Counted from the first letter of the stretch, positions 53,389 through 62,855 are shown. The stretch is DNA of 64,000 nucleotides from Haloprofundus salilacus (GCF_020150815.1 NZ_CP083723.1:2666001-2730000); one strand, 5' to 3'. Numbers and translations are program-made. The notes: a model not told the origin generated them from the sequence alone.

Positions 53389-54594
53389 TCACACCGCGGC
53401 AAACAGCCAGTCGACGGCCCAAAACAGCCCGTAGCTTAACCCGAGCGCCAGCGCCAGCGACCCGACCCACGCGAGAACTGTGTATAGCATCTTCTGACGA
53501 CTCACACCGCTGCCGCCGGCGGCGTAGCCGCTACCGATGATGGCGCTAACGATTATCTCGTTGAACGAGACGGGGATACCGAAGGCGACGGCCGCCTGCG
53601 CGATGGCGAACGAGGGGATGAGCGCCGCGATGGAACGGCGGGGGCCGAGCGAGGAGTAGTCCTGCGCGATGGCCTTTATCATCCGCGGCGCGCCGGTCCA
53701 CGACCCCGCCAGCAAGCCGAGACCGCCGCCGACGAGAACCGCGAGAAGCGGCACCGGCATCGCCGGGCCGAGCAGCGGAACCAGCGGGCCGATGGCCAGA
53801 CCGACCTGACTGCCGCCCGCCGAGAACGCGACGAGTCCGCCGAGGACGAGGAGGAACCGTCGCTGTCCGGCGGCGGCGTCGCGAACCATGTCCCGGTAGA
53901 GCAGCGCGGTGACAAGGGCGGCGACGACGAGCGTCACGAGCAGACGACCGACTGGAAGCCCCGAGACGGACGGGATCGCAGCTCCGGCGGCGACGGCGGT
54001 GGCGATGCTCGCCCCCTCACTACCCGGTCCGAGTATCGAAAACTGCACGTTCGCGACGAGCGCGCCGACGAGACCGGCGAGAAGCGGAACGGCGACGCGT
54101 TCGGCGACGCGTTCGCTCCGGAGCATCTTGGCCGTCCCGTAGGCGATGCCGCCGCCCACGAACGGCGTGAGCACCCACAGCGCCACGATCTCCTGATACT
54201 TCGCCCACGCGGGTGCGCCACCGAGCGCGAGACCCACGCCGACGACGGCCCCGGTGACGGTGAACGCCGTGGCGATGGGATACCCCGTGAAGACGCCGAC
54301 AGCGACGAGCGCGGCGGCGGTTAAGAGACCGACCGTCGCCGCGATAGCCGAGAGGTTGACGCCGACGATGAGTTCGGTGCCGACGGCTTCGGTGACGCTC
54401 GCCCCCTGGAGTACCGCGCCGGCGAAGCCGAGGATGCCGACGATGAACCCCGCTCGCATCACCGAGATGGCGTTCGCTCCGACCGCGGGAGCAAACGGCG
54501 TTGACCCCGACGACCCGGCACCGATAGCCCACGCCATGAAAAGACTGGCGAGCGCCGCTACGACGAACGTCGCGAGGGTCTCGACAGCTACCAT
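53389..54594 (-). CDS. inorganic phosphate transporter, Pit family
   Basis: A 401-residue polytopic membrane protein with about ten to twelve helices and the two internal repeats of Pit carriers: AVGANAISVMRAGFIVGILG and a second AFSAGGSQVGLAIGPLVPLL segment. These proteins take up phosphate with H+ or Na+. Signature GANDVAN is modified to GANAISV here. ATG at 54594. No regulator is adjacent. Confidence 0.87.
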   Translation of the reverse strand: MVAVETLATFVVAALASLFMAWAIGAGSSGSTPFAPAVGANAISVMRAGFIVGILGFAGAVLQGASVTEAVGTELIVGVNLSAIAATVGLLTAAALVAVGVFTGYPIATAFTVTGAVVGVGLALGGAPAWAKYQEIVALWVLTPFVGGGIAYGTAKMLRSERVAERVAVPLLAGLVGALVANVQFSILGPGSEGASIATAVAAGAAIPSVSGLPVGRLLVTLVVAALVTALLYRDMVRDAAAGQRRFLLVLGGLVAFSAGGSQVGLAIGPLVPLLGPAMPVPLLAVLVGGGLGLLAGSWTGAPRMIKAIAQDYSSLGPRRSIAALIPSFAIAQAAVAFGIPVSFNEIIVSAIIGSGYAAGGSGVSRQKMLYTVLAWVGSLALALGLSYGLFWAVDWLFAAV

Positions 54595-54721
54595 TGTCGT
54601 TTCTGCGTTCGGGAGTCACAAGTGCCTACCGGGAATCGGCAAGCCTCACGGCGATTCGGCGCGGCTTGGCGACTGTCGGTCGGCGGCGAGAGCCGTCGGT
54701 CGTCGTGGTCGAGCATCCGGG

Positions 54722-54910
54722 TCAGCGTCGGCGCCCTTCCTGATACCCCTGCTGGAGACCCGTGACCGTCCGGCGGACGAAGAGATACGCGAAGAAGACG
54801 AACAGCAGCATAGCGAGGACGAGACCGACGAACACCGGATCGTTACCGAGCGCGTCGACGACGGTATCGACGAGAGAACCCTGTGCGACGACGGGCGACG
54901 AATCGGACAT
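54722..54910 (-). CDS. small single-helix membrane protein
   Basis: A 62-residue protein with one strong transmembrane helix (FVGLVLAMLLFVFFAYLFVR, about residues 28-47) and a basic tail TGLQQGYQEGRRR predicted to face the cytoplasm. No family is recognised. It sits between the Pit transporter and the HTH membrane protein and is divergent from the latter. Confidence 0.65.
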   Translation of the reverse strand: MSDSSPVVAQGSLVDTVVDALGNDPVFVGLVLAMLLFVFFAYLFVRRTVTGLQQGYQEGRRR

Positions 54911-55000
54911 AGCGACCACTCACCGCGGCGGCCGTATAGCCGTTTCGCCCGCCGGGAGTGAAGGGAACGCTCTTGTGTGCCGCCTCGGAATCGGGGGTAG

Positions 55001-55927
55001 ATGGCCGGTCTGCTGCCCTCCACTCCGGACACCGCCAACGCCGACCCCGGCGACCCGCGCGTCATCGGTCTCGACAGCGACGCCGCCGACGAGTTGCTCT
55101 CGGCGCTCTCGTCGCGAACCGCCCGGCGCGTCCTCGCCGAACTCCACGAGGAACCGACGACGCCCGCCGAACTCGCCGACCGCGTCGACACGTCGTTACA
55201 GAACGTCCAGTACCACCTCGGCAACCTCGAAGACGCCGGTATCGTCGAAGTCGTCGGCACCGCCTACTCCGAGAAAGGCCGCGAGATGAAGGTGTACGGT
55301 CCCTCGGACCGCGCGCTCGTCGTCGTCGCGGGACGAGAGGAGGAGACGAACGGTCTCCGCGCGCTCCTGTCGCGACTCGTCGGCGGCGTCGGCGTCCTCG
55401 GAGTCGCCAGCCTCGTCGTCGACCGGCTGCTCGGCGGGCCGACCGCCGAGTTCTCACCATTCGCCATCGGATCGTCCGGCGGCGCGAAAGGACAGAGCGG
55501 CGAGAACACCTCCGGCGGCGCGGGGAGCGACGGAGACGCCGGAAGCGGGGGAGGGAGCGGAGACGACGGCGGAGCCGTCGACAGCGGTGGGGCGACGGAG
55601 ACCGCAGACAAAGCGACGGAGACCGCAGACGGAGCGGCGGATACGGCCGCCGAGACGACGATGGAGGAAGGTACGGAGTCTACCCGAACGCTGACCGACG
55701 CACCGCAGACGGCCGATTCCACCGAGGTAGCCACCGAATCGACGGCGGCCGACAGCGGGGAGACGACGCGGACGGCCGCCGACACCGCCGTCGACTTCGG
55801 CGGCGAGGTGCTGGACGCTGGCGGGCCGACGCTTCTCGACGTGCTCGTCGCCTCGCCGGGGTTCCTTTTCTTCCTCGGCGGCGTCGCGGTGCTTCTGGTC
55901 GCGCTGTTCGTCCGGTATCGGCGGTAG
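55001..55927 (+). CDS. membrane-anchored ArsR-like HTH regulator
   Basis: A 308-residue protein. A winged HTH (about 25-105; ELLSALSSRTARRVLAELHE and TSLQNVQYHLGNLEDAGIVE) is followed by a hydrophobic segment (about 120-142). A 130-residue low-complexity Gly/Ser/Thr/Asp linker with repeats of ATETAD comes next. A C-terminal helix (LVASPGFLFFLGGVAVLLVA) ends in RYRR. This layout suggests a transcription regulator tethered to the membrane that senses an envelope signal. ATG at 55001. Confidence 0.85.
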   Translation: MAGLLPSTPDTANADPGDPRVIGLDSDAADELLSALSSRTARRVLAELHEEPTTPAELADRVDTSLQNVQYHLGNLEDAGIVEVVGTAYSEKGREMKVYGPSDRALVVVAGREEETNGLRALLSRLVGGVGVLGVASLVVDRLLGGPTAEFSPFAIGSSGGAKGQSGENTSGGAGSDGDAGSGGGSGDDGGAVDSGGATETADKATETADGAADTAAETTMEEGTESTRTLTDAPQTADSTEVATESTAADSGETTRTAADTAVDFGGEVLDAGGPTLLDVLVASPGFLFFLGGVAVLLVALFVRYRR

Positions 55928-56156
55928 GTGAAACGGGCGTTTGACCTTACGGTGCGTATTTGACAACCGGGACTATAGGTGAGTACGCAACCGCCTCGCT
56001 TCGGCCCACCGCGGTCGTAGCCTCCCTTCGAAGCCGCGTCGGTCTGCGTGCTGGCCGACGGGACGAACGAGGCGGTTCACGGCCCTCCAACCCTTCGCGC
56101 CCTCCGCTGGCCCTCCTCCCCTCTCACCCGTTGCCGAAACGTCGTCCGAGCGCCCG

Positions 56157-56669
56157 CTACTTCGGGCCGATGCGGAATCTCTCGAATACGTCGCCGTCCG
56201 GCGTGCAGAGGCGTCCGCGGAGTCCGTCGCCCTCAGGTTCTAACTCGGCGTGCGCCGCCCGGTAGCCGCGCGGTTCGGCGTGGCTCCCTGGGTTCAGAAG
56301 CGCCAGCGGTCCCGTTCTGTCGAAAACCGGACGGTGACTGTGCCCGAAGATGACCGCGTCGGCGTCGCGTTCTCGACCGAACAGCGTGAGCGCCGTGTCG
56401 CCGCCGCGGCGGGTGTGGGTTACGGCGAAGCGGATACCCTCATACTCGACGGTTCGGGCGGCGGGGAGTCGATTTCGAATCTCGGCGTCGTCGTTGTTGC
56501 CGTAGACGCCGCGAAACCTCGCAGATTCGTCGACGAACGCGTTGAGCACGCGTCCGGTCATGAAGTCGCCCGCGTGGACGACCACCTCGGCGTCGCGGAC
56601 CGCTTGGAGGGTTCTGCCTCGCAGGCGGTGCGAGTCGGTAGCGTGGGTGTCGGAGACGACGGTGAGCAC
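56157..56669 (-). CDS. metallophosphoesterase (YfcE/MJ0936-like)
   Basis: A 170-residue calcineurin-like phosphoesterase. The five metal motifs are SDTHAT, HAGDF, GNND, VTHT and GHSHRP, the full bimetal set. Members hydrolyse phosphodiesters or phosphomonoesters; physiological substrate unknown. ATG at 56669. The gap to the HTH gene (55928-56156) has no recognisable gene, only GC-rich sequence with CGCCTCGCTTCGGCCC-type words. Confidence 0.88.
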   Translation of the reverse strand: MLTVVSDTHATDSHRLRGRTLQAVRDAEVVVHAGDFMTGRVLNAFVDESARFRGVYGNNDDAEIRNRLPAARTVEYEGIRFAVTHTRRGGDTALTLFGRERDADAVIFGHSHRPVFDRTGPLALLNPGSHAEPRGYRAAHAELEPEGDGLRGRLCTPDGDVFERFRIGPK

Positions 56670-56761
56670 GGCGGGGGTACGGACCGACGGGTACTGAAAC
56701 CACCCGATGAGTTGCGGGTGCGGGCGGAACGGCTTTCAGTCAGCGTCGTGACCGATTGTGC

Positions 56762-57706
56762 ATGGCAGGAAGCAAATCGGTCGTCATTGCCGCGTTGATA
56801 GCCAATGGCGCTATCGCGGTGATGAAGTTTTTCGGGTATCTGCTGACCGGCAGTCCGTCGATGCTGTCGGAGACGTACCACTCCATCTCCGACACCGGCA
56901 ACCAGGTGTTCTTGCTCGTCGGCATCCGGTACAGCGGTAAGGATCCGAGCAGACAGCATCCATTCGGCTACGGCAAGTCACAGTTTTTCTACAGCTTCCT
57001 CGTCGCGGTGATGCTGTTCGGCATCGCCGGATGGGAGAGCCTCAAACACGGCTACGAAGCCATCATGCACCCCGGTCACGGGGGCGGTGGCGACCCCGTG
57101 ACGTTCTTCGGCAGCACGTTCGACCCCGTCTGGGTGAACGTCGTCGTCCTCCTCGGTGCCATCGCCTTCGAGACGTACGCGTTCGTGAAGGCCAACGACG
57201 AACTCCAGCGACAGATAAACGAGTACGGCTGGAGCGGCATCCCCGAGGCGTTCCGGAAGACGAGCGACGTGACGACGCTAACGGCGTACACCGAGGACGC
57301 CATCGCGCTCGGCGGTGCGGCCATCGCGCTCGTCGGCATCCTCCTGTCGCACTTCCTCGACGCGCCCATCTACGACGCTATCGCGTCGCTGATCATCGGT
57401 CTGTTGCTCATGGGCTTCGCCGCCGCGCTCGCGTGGGAGAATAAACGCCTGCTCATCGGCGAGAGTCTCCCCGCCGACGTCGAGGAGAAGCTTCGGCGGG
57501 TCATCCTCGAGCATCCGGGCGTGACGGGCGTCGATAGCTTCCGCTCGGTGTACGTCGGGGCCGAGAAGACGCTCGTCACCGCGGAGGTACGGTTCGACGG
57601 CGAACTCGTCACGGGCGACATCGACACCGACATCGGACAGATAAAGTCAGAACTCGAATCGGCCGACAACCGCGTCTCCTACGTCAACATCGAGCCGGAG
57701 GTCTGA
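56762..57706 (+). CDS. cation diffusion facilitator (CDF) metal exporter
   Basis: A 314-residue CDF protein with six transmembrane helices. Zinc/iron-type site residues are in SETYHSISDTGNQVFLLVG (Hx3D), the His-rich loop MHPGHGGGGDP, and AYTEDAIALGGAAIALVGIL (Dx3). A cytoplasmic ferredoxin-like domain from about 230 ends RVSYVNIEPEV. It exports divalent metals such as Zn2+, Mn2+ or Fe2+ against H+. ATG at 56762; a TTG six bases earlier is less likely. Confidence 0.9.
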   Translation: MAGSKSVVIAALIANGAIAVMKFFGYLLTGSPSMLSETYHSISDTGNQVFLLVGIRYSGKDPSRQHPFGYGKSQFFYSFLVAVMLFGIAGWESLKHGYEAIMHPGHGGGGDPVTFFGSTFDPVWVNVVVLLGAIAFETYAFVKANDELQRQINEYGWSGIPEAFRKTSDVTTLTAYTEDAIALGGAAIALVGILLSHFLDAPIYDAIASLIIGLLLMGFAAALAWENKRLLIGESLPADVEEKLRRVILEHPGVTGVDSFRSVYVGAEKTLVTAEVRFDGELVTGDIDTDIGQIKSELESADNRVSYVNIEPEV

Positions 57707-57942
57707 ACGACACGGGAGTTTCAGAGACAGAAACTGCCCGAGCGAACTGCTCGCTTGGGTCGGAGAACCGCAGAAAACGCATCGGATGCGACAACTGTCG
57801 CACCGAGGCGTCGGTGTCCGATTGTATCGACACCACCCCGTCTTCGGATAGGCCGAGGGAACATATAGTTTCGGCGGATGTTCTCAGTTCGTGAAAACTG
57901 TCGTCGGGCGGTCGACACGACTCTGTTGTCCGGTTCGAACCG

Positions 57943-58911
57943 TCAGTCGTCGAGCGCGAGCGACGCAAGAAGCGCTTCCAACTGCACCTGTTCGTTCGCG
58001 CCCTCGGTGATGCGATAGTCGGTCTCGCCGATGCGCTCCATCAGGCGGACCGCCGCGCGGTCGTCGAGACCGAACTCCCACACCGAGCGGTGGAGCTGGT
58101 CGATGATGTCGCCGCCGGCCATCCCCACGTCGGTGAGGAGGTAGTCGAGTTTCGAGCGCGCGGCGGCGAAGTCGCCGTCGAGCGCCCGCGTCACCATCTC
58201 TTCGATGTCCTCGGGGCGGGCGGTGGCGGTGATGGCGTAGACAGCCTCCTCGTCGACGACTTCGCCGGTCGTCGCCGCTGCCTGCAGCGAGTTGATGCCG
58301 CGGCGCATGTCGCCGTTAGCCGCGTAGACGAGGGCCTCGGCCCCGTCGTCGGTCAACTCGATTCCCTCCGTCTCGGCGATGTGGCGGACCGTCTCGTCGA
58401 CGGCGTCGTCGCCCAGCGGCGAGAACCGGAAGACGGCGCACCGCGACTGGATGGGGTCGATTATCTTCGAGGAGTAGTTACACGAGAGGATGAAACGGGT
58501 GTTGTCGGAGAACTGCTCCATCGTCCTGCGCAGGGCGGATTGAGCGTCGTTCGTCAGCGAGTCGGCCTCGTCGAGAAAGATGATTCGGTAGTCGTGGCCG
58601 CCGAAGGAGGCACGCGCGAAGTTCTTGATTCGGTCGCGCACCACGTCGATGCCGCGTTCGTCGGAGGCGTTGAGTTCGAGGAAGTTGCCGCGCCAGTCGT
58701 CGCCGTACACCTCGCGGGCAATCGCGGTGGCGCAGGTGGTTTTGCCAACGCCGGCAGGACCTGCGAACAGCAGGTGCGGCAGGTCGCGCTGTTCGATGTA
58801 GCTCTGGAGGCGTTCGACGATGCGGTCTTGCCCGACGACGTCGTCGAGCGTCTGCGGGCGGTACTTCTCGATCCAGATTTCGCGACCCGGCGTTCCCTCG
58901 GCCTCGCTCAT
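57943..58911 (-). CDS. rfcS: replication factor C small subunit
   Basis: A 322-residue clamp-loader AAA+ subunit that loads PCNA. It begins [20 protein letters not shown]. Walker A is [13 protein letters not shown] (Lys57), Walker [10 protein letters not shown], sensor 1 [11 protein letters not shown] and arginine-finger SRC. The C-terminal collar domain follows ([20 protein letters not shown]). No intein is present, but codons for the Walker A loop are AT-shifted (see findings). ATG at 58911. Confidence 0.96.
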   Translation of the reverse strand: MSEAEGTPGREIWIEKYRPQTLDDVVGQDRIVERLQSYIEQRDLPHLLFAGPAGVGKTTCATAIAREVYGDDWRGNFLELNASDERGIDVVRDRIKNFARASFGGHDYRIIFLDEADSLTNDAQSALRRTMEQFSDNTRFILSCNYSSKIIDPIQSRCAVFRFSPLGDDAVDETVRHIAETEGIELTDDGAEALVYAANGDMRRGINSLQAAATTGEVVDEEAVYAITATARPEDIEEMVTRALDGDFAAARSKLDYLLTDVGMAGGDIIDQLHRSVWEFGLDDRAAVRLMERIGETDYRITEGANEQVQLEALLASLALDD

Positions 58912-59023
58912 ACCATAGGAAGGAGTCGGTCGCCCCATAAACTCCCCGAGACGACCGCGGACGGAGACGCCGGAACCGTCCCGGGACGGAAACGCTGAAA
59001 CCGCCGGGCGACCCATCGCGGAT

Positions 59024-59230
59024 ATGGACGTGAGCGTGGAGATCGTCGGCGAGGAGCGCCGCGAGGTGGCCATCTCCGACGACGCGACGTACGCCGACCT
59101 CGTGTCGGCGGTCGACCTCAGCCCCCACGAGGTGTCGGTGCTGGTCGACGGCCGCCCGGTGCCCGAGGACCAACCCGTCGAGACGGACCGGGTGAAGGTG
59201 CTCCGACTCATCAAAGGCGGCGGTCGGTGA
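59024..59230 (+). CDS. samp2: ubiquitin-like SAMP2-type modifier with non-terminal GG
   Basis: A 68-residue beta-grasp protein reading [40 protein letters not shown] and [12 protein letters not shown]. It is close to what I remember of Haloferax SAMP2 (HVO_0202), which ends at GG. SAMP2 is conjugated to lysines and supplies sulfur for tRNA thiolation through UbaA. Here the gene runs through Gly-Gly-Gly-Arg before TGA, so the reactive C-terminus would need trimming. ATG at 59024. Confidence 0.9.
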   Translation: MDVSVEIVGEERREVAISDDATYADLVSAVDLSPHEVSVLVDGRPVPEDQPVETDRVKVLRLIKGGGR

Positions 59231-59252
59231 CCGACCGCAACCCTGGCCGCCC

Positions 59253-59651
59253 GTGACCGACGACGGACCGACGTCGACCGTCCGCGTCGCCGCGGACGAC
59301 GAACTGGTCGACGTGATGCGCGTGCTCGACGGCGCGGTGCTGGAAATCGACGCCGAGACGGTCGAGACGCGACTCGGAACCGACGCCGTCCTCGTCGCCG
59401 AACGAGACGGACATATTATCGGGGCGCTCGTCCGCGACGGCGACCACGTCGACGCCGTCGCCGTCCGTCGCCAGCATCGGGCGGACGGCGTCGGGAGCGC
59501 CCTCGTCCGCGCTGCACTAGAGCGAACCGACCGCCTGACCGCGGATTTCGACCCGCGCGTGCGACAGTTCTACGAGTCGCTGGGCTTCGAGATAACCGAA
59601 CGCGACGGACGACTGTGGGCCGAGAAGCACAGCAGAAGCGAGGAGCGGTAG
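59253..59651 (+). CDS. GNAT-family N-acetyltransferase
   Basis: A 132-residue acetyltransferase. The acetyl-CoA loop is [20 protein letters not shown] (RxxGxG-type, about 70-89). [17 protein letters not shown] near the C-terminus is the typical GNAT motif B. Substrate unknown. Start is GTG at 59253, 22 bases after the samp2 stop, so they are likely cotranscribed and the pairing may be functional. Confidence 0.85.
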   Translation: MTDDGPTSTVRVAADDELVDVMRVLDGAVLEIDAETVETRLGTDAVLVAERDGHIIGALVRDGDHVDAVAVRRQHRADGVGSALVRAALERTDRLTADFDPRVRQFYESLGFEITERDGRLWAEKHSRSEER

Positions 59652-59658
59652 AACCGCT

Positions 59659-61029
59659 TCAGACGAGCGACGTGACGAGTTCTCGACCCTCGACGAGCAG
59701 GTCGGTGACGCTGTCGGCGCTGTCGGACTCGGCGTAGACGCGCATCTTCGGTTCCGTTCCCGAGGGGCGGACGAGCAGCCACGACCCGTCTTCGAGCAGG
59801 AGTTTGAAGCCGTCGAGCGTGACGACCTGCGACACCTCGCGCCCGGCCACCGTGTCGGGAATCTCGTCGGAGAGGTCGTCTAAGACGCGTGCCTTCTCGC
59901 TGTCTGGGCAGTCGACGCTCACCTTGTCGGCGTGAATCTCGCCGTGTTTGGCTTCGAGGCGGTCGACGCGCGAGTCGAACGACTCTTCGGCGGCGACGGC
60001 GGCAGCGAGAAGCGATACGAGCACGCCGTCTTTCTCGCGGATGTGGCCGCGGACGCTGAAGCCTCCCGACTCCTCGCCGCCGATGAGCGCGTCGTGTTCG
60101 CTCATCGCCTGCGCGACCCACTTGAACCCGACCGCCGTTTCGACGACGTCCTCGCCGTGGGCCTCCGCGATGCGGTCGATGAGGAACGTCGTCGAGACGG
60201 TCCGAATCGCGGGGCCGGAGTCCTCCTCCAGCAGCGCGTCGTACAGCGCGGCGAAGAAGAGGTTCTCGTCGAGGAAACCGCGCTCGGGCGTGACGACCGC
60301 GAGGCGGTCGGCGTCGCCGTCGTTGGCGATGCCGAGGTCCGCGTTGTTTTCGGCAACGGTGTCGACGAGGTCGCCGAGCAGTTCCTCGCTCGGTTCCGGC
60401 GACTCGCCGCCGAACGTCGGGTCGTCGTCGCAGCGGAGGCGGATTACTTCGGCTCCGGTGGATTCCAGTAGCGCGTCGGTGACGCCGCGGCCGCTGCCGT
60501 GCATCGCGTCGTAGACGACGGTCGTGCCAGTGAGGTCGGCGTCGACGAGATTACGCGCGTGCTCGGCGTGCTCGGAGACGAAGTCGACGCGTTCGACGTC
60601 GCCGCGGTCGTCGACGGGGTCGCGCGGTTCGGCGAGTCGCTCCTCGACGGCCGTCGTCACTTCGGGCAGCGCGGGCGCGCCGTCGTCGGGGATGAACTTC
60701 ACGCCGTTGTACTCGGGTGGGTTGTGCGAGGCCGTGACCATCAGCGCGCCCGAGAGGCCGCGCGAGACGATGTTCCACGCGAGAACGGGCGTCGGGCAAT
60801 CGCGCTCGGGCAGCAGTACGTCGAAGCCGTTGTCGGCGAGCACTTCCGCGAGGCTCTCGGCGAACCCGGGCGAGGACTCGCGGGCGTCGTAGCCGACGGC
60901 GACGGGGTCGTCGTACCCCTCGTCGCGGAGGTAGTCGGCAACGGCCTGTCCGACGACGCGGAGTCGGTCGTCGGTGAACGTGTCGAGCGTCGCTCGCCAT
61001 CCATCGGTGCCGAAGGAGATTGCATCCAT
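59659..61029 (-). CDS. phosphohexomutase (phosphoglucomutase/phosphomannomutase)
   Basis: A 456-residue alpha-D-phosphohexomutase. It starts with FGTDGWRATLD. The active serine loop is MVTASHNPPEYNGVKFIP (Ser at about 97). The metal loop is DLGIANDGDADRLAVV (DGDGDR-type). The sugar loop is GGEESGGFSVRGHI. The phosphate loop is LLVRPSGTEPKMRVYAESD. It converts hexose 1- and 6-phosphates for glycan synthesis and S-layer glycosylation. ATG at 61027-61029. It is convergent with the GNAT gene, 7 bp apart. Confidence 0.93.
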   Translation of the reverse strand: MDAISFGTDGWRATLDTFTDDRLRVVGQAVADYLRDEGYDDPVAVGYDARESSPGFAESLAEVLADNGFDVLLPERDCPTPVLAWNIVSRGLSGALMVTASHNPPEYNGVKFIPDDGAPALPEVTTAVEERLAEPRDPVDDRGDVERVDFVSEHAEHARNLVDADLTGTTVVYDAMHGSGRGVTDALLESTGAEVIRLRCDDDPTFGGESPEPSEELLGDLVDTVAENNADLGIANDGDADRLAVVTPERGFLDENLFFAALYDALLEEDSGPAIRTVSTTFLIDRIAEAHGEDVVETAVGFKWVAQAMSEHDALIGGEESGGFSVRGHIREKDGVLVSLLAAAVAAEESFDSRVDRLEAKHGEIHADKVSVDCPDSEKARVLDDLSDEIPDTVAGREVSQVVTLDGFKLLLEDGSWLLVRPSGTEPKMRVYAESDSADSVTDLLVEGRELVTSLV

Positions 61030-61196
61030 ACGGGTACTGTCCCGTGCTGTGAGCAAAAAACCACCTCCGAGACGGCGGTGCGACGGACACAGCGCGGCGG
61101 AGCGAGACCGCCGCATCGACGGGGCGAGTGTCAGCGACTAGAGAGTACCTGCGCCCCTTCAACGGCCTTTTGAGCGTTGGAACCCAATTGAAACCA

Positions 61197-61784
61197 ATGA
61201 CACGCGTCGTCGCAGTGTCCGGGAGCCGCCGTGACGGCAGTTACACCCGCGAGGCACTGAAGTACGCTCTGAACGCGGCAGCCGAGACCGGCGTCGACAC
61301 CGACTTCATCGACCTCGGTGCGGTCGACCTACCGCTGTACCACCCCGACAGAGACGAGCAGGGCGAGTCCGCCGACCTGATGCGCCGGATGCGCGAAGCC
61401 GACGGCGTCATCTTGGGTTCGCCCGTCTACCACGGGTCGTACTCCTCGACGTTCCGAAGCTTCCACGACTACTGCTCGTTCGACGAGTACGAGGACACCG
61501 TGGTCGGCCTGCTGGCGACCGCCGGCGGCGGTTCCTACGGCAGCACGCTCGAACACATGCGCAGCACGGTCCGCGGCGTCCACGGCTACGTCGTCCCGCA
61601 CCAGGTCGGCATCCGCAAAGCATACGAGAAATTCGAAGACCGAAGCGAACCCGCGACGAACGGCGAACCGGCGTACGAACTCGTCGACGAGGCTATCGAA
61701 GAACGAATCGAGAAACTCGGCCGCACGGTCGCCGAGCACGCCAAGCAAGTGAGCGCCGGAAACAGTCCGTTTGCGAGCGAGTAA
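61197..61784 (+). CDS. NADPH-dependent FMN reductase-like flavodoxin-fold protein
   Basis: A 195-residue flavodoxin-fold reductase. FMN-binding loop VAVSGSRRDGSYTREAL (about 4-20), then LGSPVYHGSYSSTFRSFHDY (about 75-94) and TAGGGSYGSTLEHMRSTVRG (about 107-126). These enzymes reduce FMN, quinones or azo compounds with NAD(P)H. ATG at 61197 is preferred, with GSRRDGSYTRE close to the expected start distance. Confidence 0.9.
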   Translation: MTRVVAVSGSRRDGSYTREALKYALNAAAETGVDTDFIDLGAVDLPLYHPDRDEQGESADLMRRMREADGVILGSPVYHGSYSSTFRSFHDYCSFDEYEDTVVGLLATAGGGSYGSTLEHMRSTVRGVHGYVVPHQVGIRKAYEKFEDRSEPATNGEPAYELVDEAIEERIEKLGRTVAEHAKQVSAGNSPFASE

Positions 61785-61907
61785 CGCGCCTGCGGTAGCG
61801 CCCCTGCGATAGTGCCCCTGTAAGTCGGGTCGTCTCGACTCGCATCGGGTTACCCTCGGTTCGCGTCGCTCCGAGTCGATCGACCCCACCGCGCTGGCGG
61901 GCGTCCG

Positions 61908-62114
61908 TCAGACGACGGTCTGCTCGTCGACGGTCCCGCAGCGTTTACACCTGCTCTTGCGACGCGGAACCTTCGAGAACTTTCGGTTCTTCTCGGACGT
62001 CGCGTCTCCGTGCCGCATCGTCTGTTCGATGGTCACTTCGTGCAGCGTGCGTTCGTCGCACGCCGAGCAGTACTCCCGTCTACCGTCGACGTGTGGCTCC
62101 GTTCTCGTACTCAT
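61908..62114 (-). CDS. small zinc beta-ribbon protein (DUF7835-like)
   Basis: A 68-residue protein: YCSACDERTLHEVTIEQTMR, then CKRCGTVDEQTVV. The C-x2-C / C-x2-C pair with His between forms a zinc beta-ribbon. I recall similar proteins in many haloarchaea (DUF7835 type), with unknown function. ATG at 62114 follows a short unassigned reading frame by 3 bases. Confidence 0.82.
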   Translation of the reverse strand: MSTRTEPHVDGRREYCSACDERTLHEVTIEQTMRHGDATSEKNRKFSKVPRRKSRCKRCGTVDEQTVV

Positions 62115-62117
62115 CTG

Positions 62118-62405
62118 TCAGCGTTCGCTGTGTCGAAGTTCGGCGAAACGGGTGTGTAGCGGGTTGCCGACGTCGTCGAGAACTCCCCCCTCGTTCTCGA
62201 CGGGGGTCGTCCGTTCGCTCGCGTACCACACCGAATGGGCCGTAAGGCGCGTCGGCAACCGTCTAAACTGCCACCGCACAGACGGATACACGAACTCCTT
62301 GTTGTGACAAGAGATACAAATTAGCTTCCGGAGGAGACGGTCGAGCGGCTGAGACGGTCGAGCGGCGAACTCGATGAGGAGACGGTCGGCGTTACTCGAC
62401 GACAC
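62118..62405 (-). CDS. doubtful small reading frame
   Basis: The frame ends three bases before the zinc-ribbon gene. Its last part, HSVWYASERTTPVENEGGVL then DDVGNPLHTRFAELRHSER, has good haloarchaeal codon use and protein character, but its first part does not. A start at GTG within HSVWY would give a peptide of about 37 residues. It may be a short leader gene, a 3' remnant, or chance. Overlap with the HTH gene at 62392-62405 argues against the full length. Confidence 0.25.
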   Translation of the reverse strand: MSSSNADRLLIEFAARPSQPLDRLLRKLICISCHNKEFVYPSVRWQFRRLPTRLTAHSVWYASERTTPVENEGGVLDDVGNPLHTRFAELRHSER

Positions 62406-62772
62406 GGGAGAGGACGTCCATCAACTCCGCGACGCCCGCGTCGACGGTGTCTTCGTCCGGACCCAGTACCTCACCGGCGTCCGGGTCGTAGTCGAGAAGC
62501 CCGACATCGTCGAGTTTCGGGAGATGCAGGTGGTGAAGCGTGGACGCGAGTTGGTCGGAGTCGTCGGTGGCCACCTCATCCGATTCGATGCATCGTTCGG
62601 CGAGTTCGTTCGTCGAGACGACTTTCCGAGACCCCGAGTAGAGATACGAGAGCACCTGGCGTCGGACGGAGTCGCCGAAGATCTCGAACAGTTCCGTTTC
62701 CGAGCAGGGAAGCGTCTCACTCTGCGTTATCTTCGGCAAATAGTCACCATCAGATAAGATCTTGTCCGACAT
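62392..62772 (-). CDS. HTH protein of the DUF7344 type
   Basis: A 126-residue winged HTH: SETELFEIFGDSVRRQVLSY and VVSTNELAERCIESDEVATD, then LASTLHHLHLPKLDDVGLLD, ending in a helix. It matches the haloarchaeal family known as DUF7344, predicted transcription regulators often found as many paralogues per genome. Target unknown. ATG at 62772. The HTH_10 genes lie upstream in the same direction. Confidence 0.85.
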   Translation of the reverse strand: MSDKILSDGDYLPKITQSETLPCSETELFEIFGDSVRRQVLSYLYSGSRKVVSTNELAERCIESDEVATDDSDQLASTLHHLHLPKLDDVGLLDYDPDAGEVLGPDEDTVDAGVAELMDVLSRVVE

Positions 62773-62855
62773 GGATGTAATTTACTCATCGAGACGGTTA
62801 GTGAGGCGGGTAGTTCCAACAAGGGACTTTTGCGCCGTCGATACGGGACGGCCGT

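Noticed and set aside
55928-56156. Stable RNA (RNase P or SRP-like) in the GC-rich gap
   Set aside because: No conserved core of either RNA is recognisable, and the words resemble common haloarchaeal intergenic filler.
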